Shown: positions 1 to 8,699, counted from the first letter of the stretch. The stretch is DNA of 64,000 bases from CAUPWF01 sp964369755 (GCA_964369755.1 CAYJFY010000008.1:1-64000); one strand, 5' to 3'. Notes: generated by a model from the letters alone, not told the origin. Numbers and translations are program-made.

Positions 1-32
1 ACTTATTCTAAAGGTGCTTATTAATATGGGAA

Positions 33-872
33 TTATACGAGGTAATCTCGTACCACTTCTTGAATCCCTTCGATTGCACTAGGGAAATAAATCCCATGAG
101 ATTTTATTTTGGAAGTATTGATAAGGATGTTTCTTTCATCCCCATCAAATGCTTCCAAAATATTTTTGTCTAATCCCAATAGCCTGGTTGCTTCTGTATA
201 AAAGTCTAGTATTGATAAATCATTTTCACTTCCATAATTATATACACCACCCGGTAGCGTGAAGCAAGAATTAAGATGTTTGATTACATGTTTGATATAG
301 GTAACACTTCGCATTTGGTTTGTATTTATGCGAATTTTTGTATGATTTTTAGAAGCTTCCATTAACATAGCTGGTAGGGTGAGTCGTTGGTATAGTTCGG
401 AATTTGGTTTGTCGTACATCCAAGTGAGACGTAGGCTTACAGCACTAGGTAAGACCTCAGCGATTCGTCGCTCAGCCTCTAACTTTTGCTCAGCATATAG
501 ATTCTGAGGAGTTACTTTCGCGTCCTCGCTCAAAGCAATTCGTTCTTTATTTCCACTGTATACTTGGTCAGAACTAAGATACACTAATTTCGCACCACAA
601 TCGTTACAAGCTTTGGCAATGTAGTATGGCGCCATCTTATTCACCGCATTAGATAGAGTTGGATTTTGTTGAGACTCCGTGATATCTGAGATCGCAGCAC
701 TATGTAAGACAAAATCAGGTTTTAACTCTGAGAGATAATTTAGGATAGAATCTCCATTGGTTAAATCTAATTCTCTTCGAGAAATTTGCCAAACCTTATG
801 GCTCGTATTAAAATGTTGTACGGCACGCACGCCTAAAAATCCATTTACACCTGTAATTGCGATTGTCTTCAT
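33..872 (-). CDS. RmlD-like NAD(P)-dependent sugar nucleotide reductase (SDR)
   Basis: This 279-residue protein belongs to the extended short-chain dehydrogenase family, closest to dTDP-4-dehydrorhamnose reductase (RmlD). The N-terminus has a Rossmann glycine motif (TGVNGFLG), followed by a DFVLHSAAIS stretch, and the catalytic YxxxK pair is visible as Y-A-E-Q-K near residue 128. Length fits RmlD. No other dTDP-rhamnose genes are nearby, so the real substrate is unknown; a general NAD-dependent epimerase/reductase is an equally fair label. It is transcribed alone, with its own promoter upstream at 931-959. Confidence 0.8.
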   Translation of the reverse strand: MKTIAITGVNGFLGVRAVQHFNTSHKVWQISRRELDLTNGDSILNYLSELKPDFVLHSAAISDITESQQNPTLSNAVNKMAPYYIAKACNDCGAKLVYLSSDQVYSGNKERIALSEDAKVTPQNLYAEQKLEAERRIAEVLPSAVSLRLTWMYDKPNSELYQRLTLPAMLMEASKNHTKIRINTNQMRSVTYIKHVIKHLNSCFTLPGGVYNYGSENDLSILDFYTEATRLLGLDKNILEAFDGDERNILINTSKIKSHGIYFPSAIEGIQEVVRDYLV

Positions 873-930
873 AATAAAATCTCCTTTTATGCTGTATATA
901 TTGTTACGTGAATTTATTTAAATCCTCTTG

Positions 931-959
931 ATTATAACATTGTTTGAAATCTACGACAA
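931..959 (-). promoter_or_regulatory. Predicted promoter of the RmlD-like gene
   Basis: On the minus strand, TTGTCG (954-959) and TATAAT (931-936) are separated by 17 bases, about 60 bases ahead of the start codon. Seen by eye only. Confidence 0.55.
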
Positions 960-968
960 GATGAGTGA

Positions 969-1009
969 TTGCTTTTCGACAGAGAACGTAGTGTACTAGT
1001 GAAAAGCAA
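969..1009. repeat. 41-bp hairpin repeat, copy 1
   Basis: TTGCTTTT at the left end pairs with AAAAGC(AA) at the right end. The whole 41 bases align without gaps to 58441-58481, with 31 identities by eye. The central GTAGTGT and both arms are conserved. It lies upstream of the HD-GYP gene promoter. Confidence 0.55.
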
Positions 1010-1051
1010 GGATTTTACAAGTAAGAGGGGTGTAATAATAAAAAGTAACGA

Positions 1052-1081
1052 TTGTATTTTCTTCAGGGAGTATGTTATAAT
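1052..1081 (+). promoter_or_regulatory. Predicted promoter of the HD-GYP gene
   Basis: TTGTAT (1052-1057) and TATAAT (1076-1081) are 18 bases apart. The TTG at 1052 is in frame with the gene and could be misread as a start codon, but it is the -35 box. Confidence 0.6.
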
Positions 1082-1129
1082 CATAAACAGTTAGTGATTA
1101 CTGTGAAAACAAGAAAGAGGAGATTTGAG

Positions 1130-2377
1130 ATGGAATCTATTTCGCGAAAACATGAAATAATAATGCTGTGTTCGCATGCATTGCAATACTATGATGACCG
1201 TTTAGTGAATCATGGCGCAAGGGTAGCATATATTGCTTCTCATATTCAGGCAAAATTATCAAATAAGGAAATAGACCCACAGAATCTTGTTTTACTTTCA
1301 TTGTTTCATGATATTGGCGCATATAAGACAGAAGAAATTGATAGAATGGTTCAATTTGAAACAGAGGAAGTGGATGCACACTCAATCTATGGGTATTTGT
1401 TTTTGAAATATCTTTCACCATTGAATCGTTTAGCAAAGGCCATTCTTTATCACCATACAGCTTATCAGGAGTTAGATCAGGTGGATCCAGTGGTTGCAAG
1501 TTATGCGCAACTTATACATCTAGCTGACCGAATAGATATTGCATTGGTCAATGGAAAGACAGTTTCATCATTGGGGACAGCTTTACGAAAGGCGAACCTA
1601 TTCTGTCCAGAGTATATAGATGCGTTTTTAGAAGCCGTGAATGAGAATGATTTTCTAAGTGAAAATTGGAATGAAGTGGTTTCGGATTGGTTGAATGACA
1701 GAATATATAATTTTGACCTAGGATTAGAAGAGGCAAATGAATATTTAGAAATGGTAATTTACACCATAGATTTTAAGAGTGAGGTTACGGTACAGCATTC
1801 TGTAAATACCACTACAATTAGCCAATATTTAGGATCCCTAATGGGGTTGAATGATCAGGAATTAGAGAAACTCTATTATGCGGCTCTTGTACATGATATT
1901 GGAAAAATTGGGATACATTCAGATATTCTAGAATTTCCTGGAAGGCTAACGCCGACACAGATGGAGGAAATGAAAGGACATGTAGTATACACTAGGAAGA
2001 TATTGACAGGAATATTTGATGAAGAGATTGTAGATATTGCTTGTAGACATCATGAGAAATTAGATGGTAGTGGATATCCGTTAGGATTGAATGAGATGGA
2101 GTTGACGATAAGTGACCGCATTCTAGCTATTGCAGATGTTACGAGTGCTTTGATTTTTTCTAGGAGCTATAAGGCTGGATATTCATGGAGAAGGACGCTG
2201 AGTATACTAAACGAGATGGCCGAGAAGAATCTTATCGATGCGAAGATTGTAGATTTGATTATTATGAACTATAGTGAGATTGATGATATCATCAAAGATG
2301 AAATCTTGATAGTTATGGAGAAATATCGGACCATACAATTGAGATATATTCAGATGAAAGAAACACTGAAAAAATAA
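1130..2377 (+). CDS. Tandem HD / HD-GYP domain protein (putative cyclic-di-GMP phosphodiesterase)
   Basis: This 415-residue cytoplasmic protein has two HD-type metal-dependent phosphohydrolase modules. The N-terminal one shows HDIGAYK (H60, D61) and a later HHTAY. The C-terminal one is a full HD-GYP domain, with HDIGKIG near residue 255 and HHEKLDGSGYP from residue 307, the signature of c-di-GMP hydrolases. No receiver, PAS or membrane segment is visible. The start at 1130 is chosen because AGAGGAGA sits just upstream; an in-frame TTG at 1052 is the -35 promoter box. It stands alone and ends in its own terminator. The N-terminal HD module may be regulatory or act on another nucleotide; that is inference. 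Confidence 0.88.
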   Translation: MESISRKHEIIMLCSHALQYYDDRLVNHGARVAYIASHIQAKLSNKEIDPQNLVLLSLFHDIGAYKTEEIDRMVQFETEEVDAHSIYGYLFLKYLSPLNRLAKAILYHHTAYQELDQVDPVVASYAQLIHLADRIDIALVNGKTVSSLGTALRKANLFCPEYIDAFLEAVNENDFLSENWNEVVSDWLNDRIYNFDLGLEEANEYLEMVIYTIDFKSEVTVQHSVNTTTISQYLGSLMGLNDQELEKLYYAALVHDIGKIGIHSDILEFPGRLTPTQMEEMKGHVVYTRKILTGIFDEEIVDIACRHHEKLDGSGYPLGLNEMELTISDRILAIADVTSALIFSRSYKAGYSWRRTLSILNEMAEKNLIDAKIVDLIIMNYSEIDDIIKDEILIVMEKYRTIQLRYIQMKETLKK

Positions 2378-2387
2378 TTATGTTGTG

Positions 2388-2418
2388 AAAAATCCTGAAT
2401 TTGTTTCAGGATTTTTTA
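2388..2418 (+). terminator. Rho-independent terminator
   Basis: AAATCCTGAA (about 2390-2399) pairs with TTCAGGATTT, followed by a T-run. It lies just after the HD-GYP gene. Confidence 0.8.
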
Positions 2419-2533
2419 TTTCTTACTTAAAAAAGATTAATAATTGACGATAGGTAATACATAAGGAAGTCAAAGAGATTGAATAGAGTAGAAGGTTCTA
2501 TCATTAGATAGCGAACAAGGAGGTTCAGAGAGT

Positions 2534-3175
2534 ATGGATTTAAATGTAAAAAACGTAACAAACTATAATCCAGTGGGATTAGATAAAGAGGTGGAGAAAA
2601 GAAAACAAGAGGGGCATACAGAGACAAAGGATGTTGCAAAAAATGTGGACAGTTTTGAGAAACAACATGTGACAGAGAGTGTGACGTATGAGCCGCCGAA
2701 GAAATTGACACAGGAACAAATAGAAGAGCTAAATAGACAAAGACTCGAGTCTACATTGAACTTTGTGAAAGAGGCAGTAGAGAAGAATGTTGCCAATCAG
2801 GCAAAACAGACAACAGTAAATCATTATGGACTAGAGCTAAGTACGGCTTCTGCTGATTTTCTAACAAGTATCTTTGGTAGTTTAGAGAGTGCGTATCCAC
2901 CACCAGCAACAACTCCAGAGGGAGCACTTGCCAATATTTCGTCAGGTGGTTCGTATTCTGTAGAAGCAGTATCAGAGAGAATCATGCATATGGCAACAAC
3001 CATTGCTGCAGGGGATCCAGATGTGTTGGCTAAGATGGAAGAGGCTGTGAAGAAAGGATTTGAAGCAGCAGGATTTGATCCGATCACAGGCGGAGGCATG
3101 CCAGATATTACAAGAGAGACCTACGATCATGTAATGGGAGAATTTGCAAAGTTAAGAGGAGAATCGTCAGAATAA
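2534..3175 (+). CDS. Conserved hypothetical protein, 213 residues
   Basis: I do not recognise a named family with certainty. The protein has no signal peptide or membrane segment. The first 90 residues are highly charged (Lys/Glu-rich, probably coiled or disordered). The last 80 include a helical stretch, roughly SVEAVSERIMHMATTIAAGD, followed by a region ending in TYDHVMGEF. Similar C-terminal blocks occur in uncharacterised clostridial proteins, as I recall. A good ribosome site (AAGGAGG) precedes the ATG. It is monocistronic between two terminators. Confidence 0.75.
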   Translation: MDLNVKNVTNYNPVGLDKEVEKRKQEGHTETKDVAKNVDSFEKQHVTESVTYEPPKKLTQEQIEELNRQRLESTLNFVKEAVEKNVANQAKQTTVNHYGLELSTASADFLTSIFGSLESAYPPPATTPEGALANISSGGSYSVEAVSERIMHMATTIAAGDPDVLAKMEEAVKKGFEAAGFDPITGGGMPDITRETYDHVMGEFAKLRGESSE

Positions 3176-3195
3176 CCAGTCGTTTTCATAAATAA

Positions 3196-3234
3196 AAAAT
3201 TCAGTTATGATAAAATTCATAGCTGAATTTTTTT
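3196..3234 (+). terminator. Rho-independent terminator
   Basis: AAATTCAGTTATGA (3197-3210) pairs with TCATAGCTGAATTT (3218-3231) with one wobble, followed by T residues. Confidence 0.85.
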
Positions 3235-3251
3235 ATGAATTCGACAGATTT

Positions 3252-3283
3252 TTTACAACTCTGTTACAACTTTATGATATGAT
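3252..3283 (+). promoter_or_regulatory. PhoB/PhoP-like direct repeat and -10 box
   Basis: TTTACA (3252-3257), five bases, then GTTACA (3263-3268) form a direct repeat with an 11-bp period, the layout of boxes bound by OmpR/PhoB-family regulators. A -10 box TATGAT lies at 3278-3283 with no good -35, as expected for an activated promoter. It drives a PhoB-type regulator, so autoregulation is plausible but untested. Confidence 0.5.
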
Positions 3284-3287
3284 ACAA

Positions 3288-3379
3288 GGGACAAAAGGAC
3301 ATGATTTCATGCATGCATGAAGAATCATGGCTTTGTGTCCCGCAAAACATGAAGAAGTAGCCCGAATAGGGCGGATTCT
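3288..3379 (+). promoter_or_regulatory. Structured 5' leader, copy 1 (candidate cis-regulatory RNA)
   Basis: Starting at the predicted transcription start, GGGACA (3288-3293) pairs with TGTCCC (3336-3341), enclosing CATGATT/AATCATG and a 14-base perfect palindrome at 3307-3320. An 8-base linker (GCAAAACA, 3342-3349) follows. Then comes a 30-base block (3350-3379) identical to 27807-27836. It folds as AGAA (3353-3356), internal loop GTA, GCCC (3360-3363), loop GAATA, GGGC (3369-3372), internal loop GGA, TTCT (3376-3379). A third hairpin follows at 3391-3422. I do not recognise it as a known riboswitch class. Confidence 0.6.
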
Positions 3380-3419
3380 GAATGTTTTTAGGATTGCGAG
3401 AGCACAAAGTGCGAAGTAA
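3327..3419 (+). CDS. Possible 30-residue leader ORF
   Basis: An ATG at 3327 opens a 30-codon frame through the conserved hairpin block, reading EEVARIGRILN across it, and closing with TAA at 3417. The same peptide words can be read in copy 2 of the leader. No clear ribosome site precedes it, and nucleotide identity over the block is complete, so I think the RNA or DNA is what is conserved rather than a peptide. Confidence 0.15.
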   Translation: MALCPAKHEEVARIGRILNVFRIARAQSAK

Positions 3420-3469
3420 TCCGTTTGTATCATGGTTGAAGTGAAGGAAAAGGAGAACTAGAGAATTTC

Positions 3470-4126
3470 ATGGAGCGCATATTAATTATAGAGGATGAAT
3501 ACGCAATCAATCATTTGATCAAAAGCACATTGACTGCGGAAGGATATGAATGTGATTGTGCATTTACTGGGGGTGTAGGGGCAGATTATATTGAGTCAAA
3601 ACAATATGATTTGATTCTGTTAGACTTGATGCTCCCTGAGATAGACGGCTATGAATTGTTGGAATTTATCAGACCGACAGAAACACCGGTTATCATTATT
3701 TCAGCAATTGTAGAGGTGCAAGATCGAATTCGGGGATTGCGTATGGGAGCAGATGATTATCTCTGTAAGCCATTTCAGATTGGCGAATTAGTTGCAAGGG
3801 TTGAGTCAGTGCTAAGACGATCAGGACGAGCAAATAGGCAGATTGAAATCGGCAATGTTGTGATATCGCCAGTTTCAAGACAGGTTTGGAACAACCAGAT
3901 ACCAGTAGAGATGACAGTGAAGGAATTCGACTTACTAATGGAATTGGTGAGGAATAAAAATATTGCACTGAGTCGTGCTAGATTATATGAAAGTGTTTGG
4001 ATGGAGGAATATACGGGAGAGACACGAACCTTGGATTCTCATATTCAGAGGCTTAGAAAGAAACTGGACTGGAATGATCGCATTAAAACTGTCTTTCGAA
4101 TTGGATACCGCTTGGAGGTATTTTAA
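3470..4126 (+). CDS. OmpR/PhoB-family response regulator
   Basis: The N-terminal receiver domain has the acidic pair (IIEDE), the phospho-acceptor D52 in LILLDLMLPE, and the KPF lysine near residue 101. The C-terminal half is a winged-helix DNA-binding domain (TLDSHIQRLRKKLDW). The length of 218 residues is typical. The stop overlaps the ATG of the sensor kinase by one base (TAATG), so the two are translationally coupled. An 11-bp-spaced TTACA repeat in its own promoter is a possible autoregulatory box, and the mRNA begins with a structured leader. Confidence 0.95.
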   Translation: MERILIIEDEYAINHLIKSTLTAEGYECDCAFTGGVGADYIESKQYDLILLDLMLPEIDGYELLEFIRPTETPVIIISAIVEVQDRIRGLRMGADDYLCKPFQIGELVARVESVLRRSGRANRQIEIGNVVISPVSRQVWNNQIPVEMTVKEFDLLMELVRNKNIALSRARLYESVWMEEYTGETRTLDSHIQRLRKKLDWNDRIKTVFRIGYRLEVF

Positions 4127-5541
4127 TGAAGTATTTTCATAAGTTGTTTTTTAGTATAGTCTTATTGCTTACTGCAGCCATAGCAACCATGGGATATTTT
4201 TCAGTGGCGCTGAGCTTAGAGCAAGCCCTAGACAACAGAATCGAATCAGACCTAGAGCAACATCAGACCATAAAATATGGTCTACAATCCTCTATTTCGA
4301 ATCTGCAACAAGAGGAAATCACGGAGTACGAATATGAGAAAATCGCGGAAAACACATCCCTATTATTAGAGGGATATGGAGGGCTACAGCTTTCCAAGGT
4401 GAATGGAGAAATCTATTATTCAACCCTTTCCTCTGTCGTGGATGCAAAACAGATGGAAGAAGATGTACTAAATTATTATATTACAACAACCTTAGTAGGG
4501 GAGCAGACATTAAGGATAGAGAGCGTGCTGAACGTGGATGAGGAGCAGTTACATCTGGTAACGGAGAAAAACATATCGGCAGTCTTTGAGCAAGCAGATA
4601 ATCTGCAGGGACAATATGTATGGATCTATCTTGTGGTTTTGATGGTTGGGGCTGTTTTTACAGCGTTGTTAACCATGTTGTTTACCAAACCGATTCGATC
4701 CTTGCAAAAGACAAGTCTTTTGTTCGCGGCTGGCGATTATGAGGCACGTTCTACCATTCGTTCTCATGATGAAATTGGAGAGTTAGCCAAGGCGTATAAT
4801 CATATGGCAAAATCCCTAGAAGAGAAAATCTATGAGTTAGAGGAATATGCAGATAAGCAGCAACAATTTACTGCGAACTTCGCACATGAGTTGAAAACTC
4901 CGATGACGTCGATTATCGGCTATGCGGATAAGATTTATCAAAAGAGGTTATCGCAGGAAGATATCAGAAAGTGTGCATGGTATATCGTGAATGAAGGGAT
5001 GAGGTTGGAATCTCTTTCCTTCAAACTATTGGAACTTCAAACCTTGCGCAAGACGGATTTTCTACTAGAGGTGGCAGAGATGTCGATTGTACTTATGGAT
5101 ACCATTGAAACAGTTGTCCCTCTTGCAGAGAAGAAGAATGTGCAGATTCGCTATGCCATTGTGGAAGGTTGGGTTAGATTGGAATATGATTTATTTAAGA
5201 CCTTGTTGTTAAATCTGATGGATAATGCGATTAAGTCGGGAGCCAAGATGATATTGCTAGAGACAAAGATTATTGATGAAAAATATCAGATCAGTATTAC
5301 AGATAATGGACGGGGAATGGAACCAGAGGAATTACAACGGATTACAGAGGCATTTTATATGGTGGACAAGGCGCGCTCTAGAAAGGAGCACGGTGCTGGT
5401 CTGGGACTCTCGCTTGCTAGCCAGATTGCGAAGATTCATCATACTCAGTTAAGATTTCGTAGCGCTGTCAATCAAGGAACCTTAGTTTCGCTGGAGCTGA
5501 ATTTGGAGGAAAATATAGATGAAACGCAAAATAATCAATAG
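4126..5541 (+). CDS. Membrane sensor histidine kinase
   Basis: The protein is 471 residues. A first membrane helix spans about residues 7-29, followed by an extracellular sensor region to about 162, a second helix at about 165-187, and a HAMP domain. The dimerisation domain has H254 in NFAHELKTPM. The ATPase domain shows NLMDNAIKS, DNGRGM and GAGLGLS. It is the cognate partner of the overlapping PhoB-type regulator. Its 3' end overlaps the next gene by 23 bases. The extracellular sensor domain shows no family I can name. Confidence 0.95.
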   Translation: MKYFHKLFFSIVLLLTAAIATMGYFSVALSLEQALDNRIESDLEQHQTIKYGLQSSISNLQQEEITEYEYEKIAENTSLLLEGYGGLQLSKVNGEIYYSTLSSVVDAKQMEEDVLNYYITTTLVGEQTLRIESVLNVDEEQLHLVTEKNISAVFEQADNLQGQYVWIYLVVLMVGAVFTALLTMLFTKPIRSLQKTSLLFAAGDYEARSTIRSHDEIGELAKAYNHMAKSLEEKIYELEEYADKQQQFTANFAHELKTPMTSIIGYADKIYQKRLSQEDIRKCAWYIVNEGMRLESLSFKLLELQTLRKTDFLLEVAEMSIVLMDTIETVVPLAEKKNVQIRYAIVEGWVRLEYDLFKTLLLNLMDNAIKSGAKMILLETKIIDEKYQISITDNGRGMEPEELQRITEAFYMVDKARSRKEHGAGLGLSLASQIAKIHHTQLRFRSAVNQGTLVSLELNLEENIDETQNNQ

Positions 5542-6295
5542 TATCATTCTAATGTTGTTTCTGATTGTAACAATCGGAGGGGGCATTGTAGTACCGAGCC
5601 TATTGTTAGATATACAGAGGACGAGCTTGGCCTCTACTTCTGGAAGTATTGGTGCAGATAGCATTGACCCATATGAGAGTAGTGAGGGGATTCAGGCAGA
5701 TAGAGTGGGTGTGCTTTCTGAATATGCTAGAAATGGTTTTATCTACGAAGATTATGGACAGGAGAGAGAGCCTTTTAGCACAGAGATATCGGAAGAAGAG
5801 GCATACCAGGCAGCGAATGGATTAGCAGAAATATTTATTATGAATAATGTAGAGTTTGGAATCGATAAGAAGGTGAATTCAGTAAATTATGCGGCTATAA
5901 ATTCGCTGGCACATGACCCAACACTTGCACTCTGGCTATTTTTGTACGAGGGGGATGTTGTGTGCGTAGATACTTTGACAGGAATTCCGATTTACGCACA
6001 ATGGAGTTATCCATACGAAGTGCTACCAGTGAGCATTCGTCAGCCAGAGGGATTTAGTTATGTAGAGGAACTATTAGATTCGATTGCAGTAGATATTTTA
6101 GAACTTACAGATTCTTCCGACTATCCGAATGAGTTTATACCAACATCATATGAGGTGGAAGGAGATAATGTGTATAGGGTGAATTTAACTGTACGGTCTA
6201 AGTTATATACCTTTCATTTAATAGCAACTATTTTAGATGAAAATGATTTGGCAGCGATAGAATTTACAACTTCGACACAAGTAGATGAAAACTAA
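5519..6295 (+). CDS. Membrane-anchored extracytoplasmic protein of unknown function
   Basis: The protein is 258 residues. A basic N-terminus and hydrophobic helix (about residues 8-30, INSIILMLFLIVTIGG) form a signal anchor; the rest should lie outside the membrane. The exported part is acidic and has no motif I recognise. Its ATG lies inside the kinase 3' end, 23 bases upstream of the kinase stop, so it belongs to the same operon. It may help the kinase sense envelope state or modulate the downstream peptidase; both are inference. Confidence 0.8.
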   Translation: MKRKIINSIILMLFLIVTIGGGIVVPSLLLDIQRTSLASTSGSIGADSIDPYESSEGIQADRVGVLSEYARNGFIYEDYGQEREPFSTEISEEEAYQAANGLAEIFIMNNVEFGIDKKVNSVNYAAINSLAHDPTLALWLFLYEGDVVCVDTLTGIPIYAQWSYPYEVLPVSIRQPEGFSYVEELLDSIAVDILELTDSSDYPNEFIPTSYEVEGDNVYRVNLTVRSKLYTFHLIATILDENDLAAIEFTTSTQVDEN

Positions 6296-6362
6296 GACAA
6301 CACTATCCGATATACTAAAGAGGGAGTAAGTTATAAATCTGAATTAGTTGGAGGAAATCAAT

Positions 6363-7313
6363 ATGACAATCATGGAAGAATTTTACGAGATGGAGAATGC
6401 ATATCCTAGGGCAGGGAGAAGACCTAGAAGGAGACCAAGTCGTGAAGCTCGAAGAAGGGCGTATATTCGTCGTAGGCGCCAAGCGATGCTACGGATAGGG
6501 GCGCTATTTGGATTTGTGTGTTTGGTGGTTATGGGAATTCTGCAACTACCATTTTTCGCGGTGCAGGATGGGAAGGAAGTGGTTGCGACAACAGGTGTTG
6601 AAGCAAACAATGAAGAGGGTGCGGTGAGCCAAGATTCTGCCGAGATGTATGGTGGGGATGAAAGACTGCAGACCATCTATTCTAGTTCAGAATATACACT
6701 GGAATTAAGAGAGTTGGCATCGAAGAATGAGGAAGCGATTCAGTTTGTCTATGATTATCCCCAAAAGAAGGATCAAGTATTTGAAATAGACTTGTCTGAA
6801 GAAGCACAAGATAATGAAGTGCCCCTGCTTATGCAATGGGATGAACGCTGGGGATATGTAGAATATAGCAATGGTTTAGTGGGGTATACGGGGTGTGGAC
6901 CAACTGCATTATCCATGGTAGCTTTATATTTTTTAGATAATCCATTATACAGTCCAAATTATTTTGTGGATTATTCGATTCGCAATGAGTATAGTGTGGA
7001 TGATAGTGGAAGTTCATGGGAACTAATCCCTGCAGGTGCTGCTGAAGTTGGGCTGGTTGCAGAGGAACTATCATTGACAGAAGAGAATATGATGAATGTA
7101 TTGGACCAAGGGAAACTCATTATTCTTGTAGTGGGACCTGGCGATTTTACCACAACAGGACATTTCATGGTGGTGACAGGATATGATGAGGCTGGATTTG
7201 TTATCAATGATCCGAATAGCCGTGCAATCAGTGAGAAAACATGGGACTATGAAACCCTCAGTCATCAAATTAGAAATTTATGGAGTATCGAAAAAAGTAT
7301 GGAACTTCAGTAA
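6363..7313 (+). CDS. Membrane-anchored C39-like cysteine peptidase
   Basis: The protein is 316 residues. The N-terminus is an Arg-rich cytoplasmic stretch (about residues 15-43) followed by one membrane helix, so the rest is outside. The C-terminal half matches the C39-like peptidase fold: the catalytic Cys sits in GYTGCGPTALSM, His in TTGHFMVV, and Asp/Asn in INDPNS. The start at 6363 follows GGAGG at 6350-6354; an upstream in-frame TTG overlaps that site and is rejected. It is the fourth gene after the two-component pair. It probably cleaves peptide bonds in the wall or in an exported partner; substrate unknown. Confidence 0.85.
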   Translation: MTIMEEFYEMENAYPRAGRRPRRRPSREARRRAYIRRRRQAMLRIGALFGFVCLVVMGILQLPFFAVQDGKEVVATTGVEANNEEGAVSQDSAEMYGGDERLQTIYSSSEYTLELRELASKNEEAIQFVYDYPQKKDQVFEIDLSEEAQDNEVPLLMQWDERWGYVEYSNGLVGYTGCGPTALSMVALYFLDNPLYSPNYFVDYSIRNEYSVDDSGSSWELIPAGAAEVGLVAEELSLTEENMMNVLDQGKLIILVVGPGDFTTTGHFMVVTGYDEAGFVINDPNSRAISEKTWDYETLSHQIRNLWSIEKSMELQ

Positions 7314-7397
7314 TAAAAAAGTTAGAGATTTTGAACCTGAAATCTTGTATGAATTCATGATACATGGAAATACTATCGAACAGAAGGAGGTAGTTTC

Positions 7398-8699
7398 ATG
7401 TATCATTTTTTAGCAATTAAAGATGTTTATGCACGAGAGATTATAGATTCAAGAGGGTTTCCGACCATTGAAGTGGAGGTGCTTGCAGGCGAAAATTATG
7501 TGGGAAGGGCAGCGGTACCTTCAGGTGCGTCCACAGGGATGTATGAGGCCATAGAGTTAAGAGATGGAGGGAAACGATACTTAGGAAAAGGGGTACAAAA
7601 AGCAGTAGATAATGTGAACAATAAGATCGCAAAAAAATTAGTGGGGGAAAATGTATTTGATCAGGCGTACATTGATTTCTTGCTTATTCGTGAAGATGGG
7701 TCAGATAATAAGAGCAACTTAGGTGCAAATGCAATCTTGGGAGTTTCATTAGCGGTAGCCAATGCAGCAGCAAGAGCAAGCAATATGCCATTGTATAAAT
7801 ATTTGGGTGGGGTAAACGCAAGAAAGATGCCGGTTCCAATGATGAATATTCTAAATGGAGGTGCACACGCTGCGAATACATTAGATATTCAGGAGTTTAT
7901 GATTATGCCTATCGGTACAAAATGCTTCAAAGATGCATTGAAAGTATGTGTGGAAATCTACCATACCCTGAAAAACCTATTAAATGATGCAGGATACTCC
8001 ACGTCGATTGGTGATGAGGGAGGATTTGCACCGAATCTAAAGCATGCAGACGAGGCATTATCCTATATAGTGGAAGCGATTGAAAAGGCTGGATATAAGC
8101 CGCGTGAAGAGGTGGCAATTGCACTAGATGTGGCGGCAAGTGAATTATACGATAAGGTGAGTGAATCATATTTCTTTGAAGGCGAAACGAAGATGAAGGG
8201 CACAAGGGTTACAAGAAATACAGAAACCTTGATTGATTACTATACAGAATTAATTAGTAAGTATCCAATTGTTTCCATAGAGGATCCATTGGACGAAGAA
8301 GATTGGAATGGGTGGGAATTATTGACTACGCGTTTGGGACAAGATGTACAGTTGGTAGGTGATGATTTGTTTGTGACAAATGTGGAGCGATTAGAGAAAG
8401 GAATCCAGAGCAACGTTGCCAATGCGATTTTGGTGAAGGTGAATCAAATCGGGACCTTGACTGAGGCGATGAATACGATTTCTATGGCTCAGCGAGCTGG
8501 ATACAAGGCGGTGGTATCACATCGATCGGGAGAGACAGAAGATACTTTTATTGCTGATCTGGCGGTAGCGTTTTGCAGTGGACAGATAAAGACAGGGGCA
8601 CCATGCAGGGCAGAGAGAACAGCGAAATACAATCAATTACTAAGAATTGAAGAACAATTGAGCATTTTAGGAATCTATACCAATCCATTTGAAAATTAA
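7398..8699 (+). CDS. eno: Enolase (2-phosphoglycerate dehydratase)
   Basis: Enolase converts 2-phosphoglycerate to phosphoenolpyruvate in glycolysis. The length of 433 residues is normal. Family motifs are present in order: DVYAREIIDSRG, GASTGMYEA, a metal-binding region SIEDPLDEEDW, KVNQIGTLTE and SHRSGETEDT. A change is visible near the end, where the usual APSR reads GAPCRAERTAKYNQ. An AAGGAGG site lies upstream of the ATG. The gene stands alone between the C39-peptidase operon and secG. Confidence 0.97.
   Translation: MYHFLAIKDVYAREIIDSRGFPTIEVEVLAGENYVGRAAVPSGASTGMYEAIELRDGGKRYLGKGVQKAVDNVNNKIAKKLVGENVFDQAYIDFLLIREDGSDNKSNLGANAILGVSLAVANAAARASNMPLYKYLGGVNARKMPVPMMNILNGGAHAANTLDIQEFMIMPIGTKCFKDALKVCVEIYHTLKNLLNDAGYSTSIGDEGGFAPNLKHADEALSYIVEAIEKAGYKPREEVAIALDVAASELYDKVSESYFFEGETKMKGTRVTRNTETLIDYYTELISKYPIVSIEDPLDEEDWNGWELLTTRLGQDVQLVGDDLFVTNVERLEKGIQSNVANAILVKVNQIGTLTEAMNTISMAQRAGYKAVVSHRSGETEDTFIADLAVAFCSGQIKTGAPCRAERTAKYNQLLRIEEQLSILGIYTNPFEN

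Noticed and set aside
1052..1129. N-terminal extension of the HD-GYP protein from a TTG at 1052
   Set aside because: The TTG is part of a -35 box and no ribosome site precedes it; ATG 1130 has a strong one.
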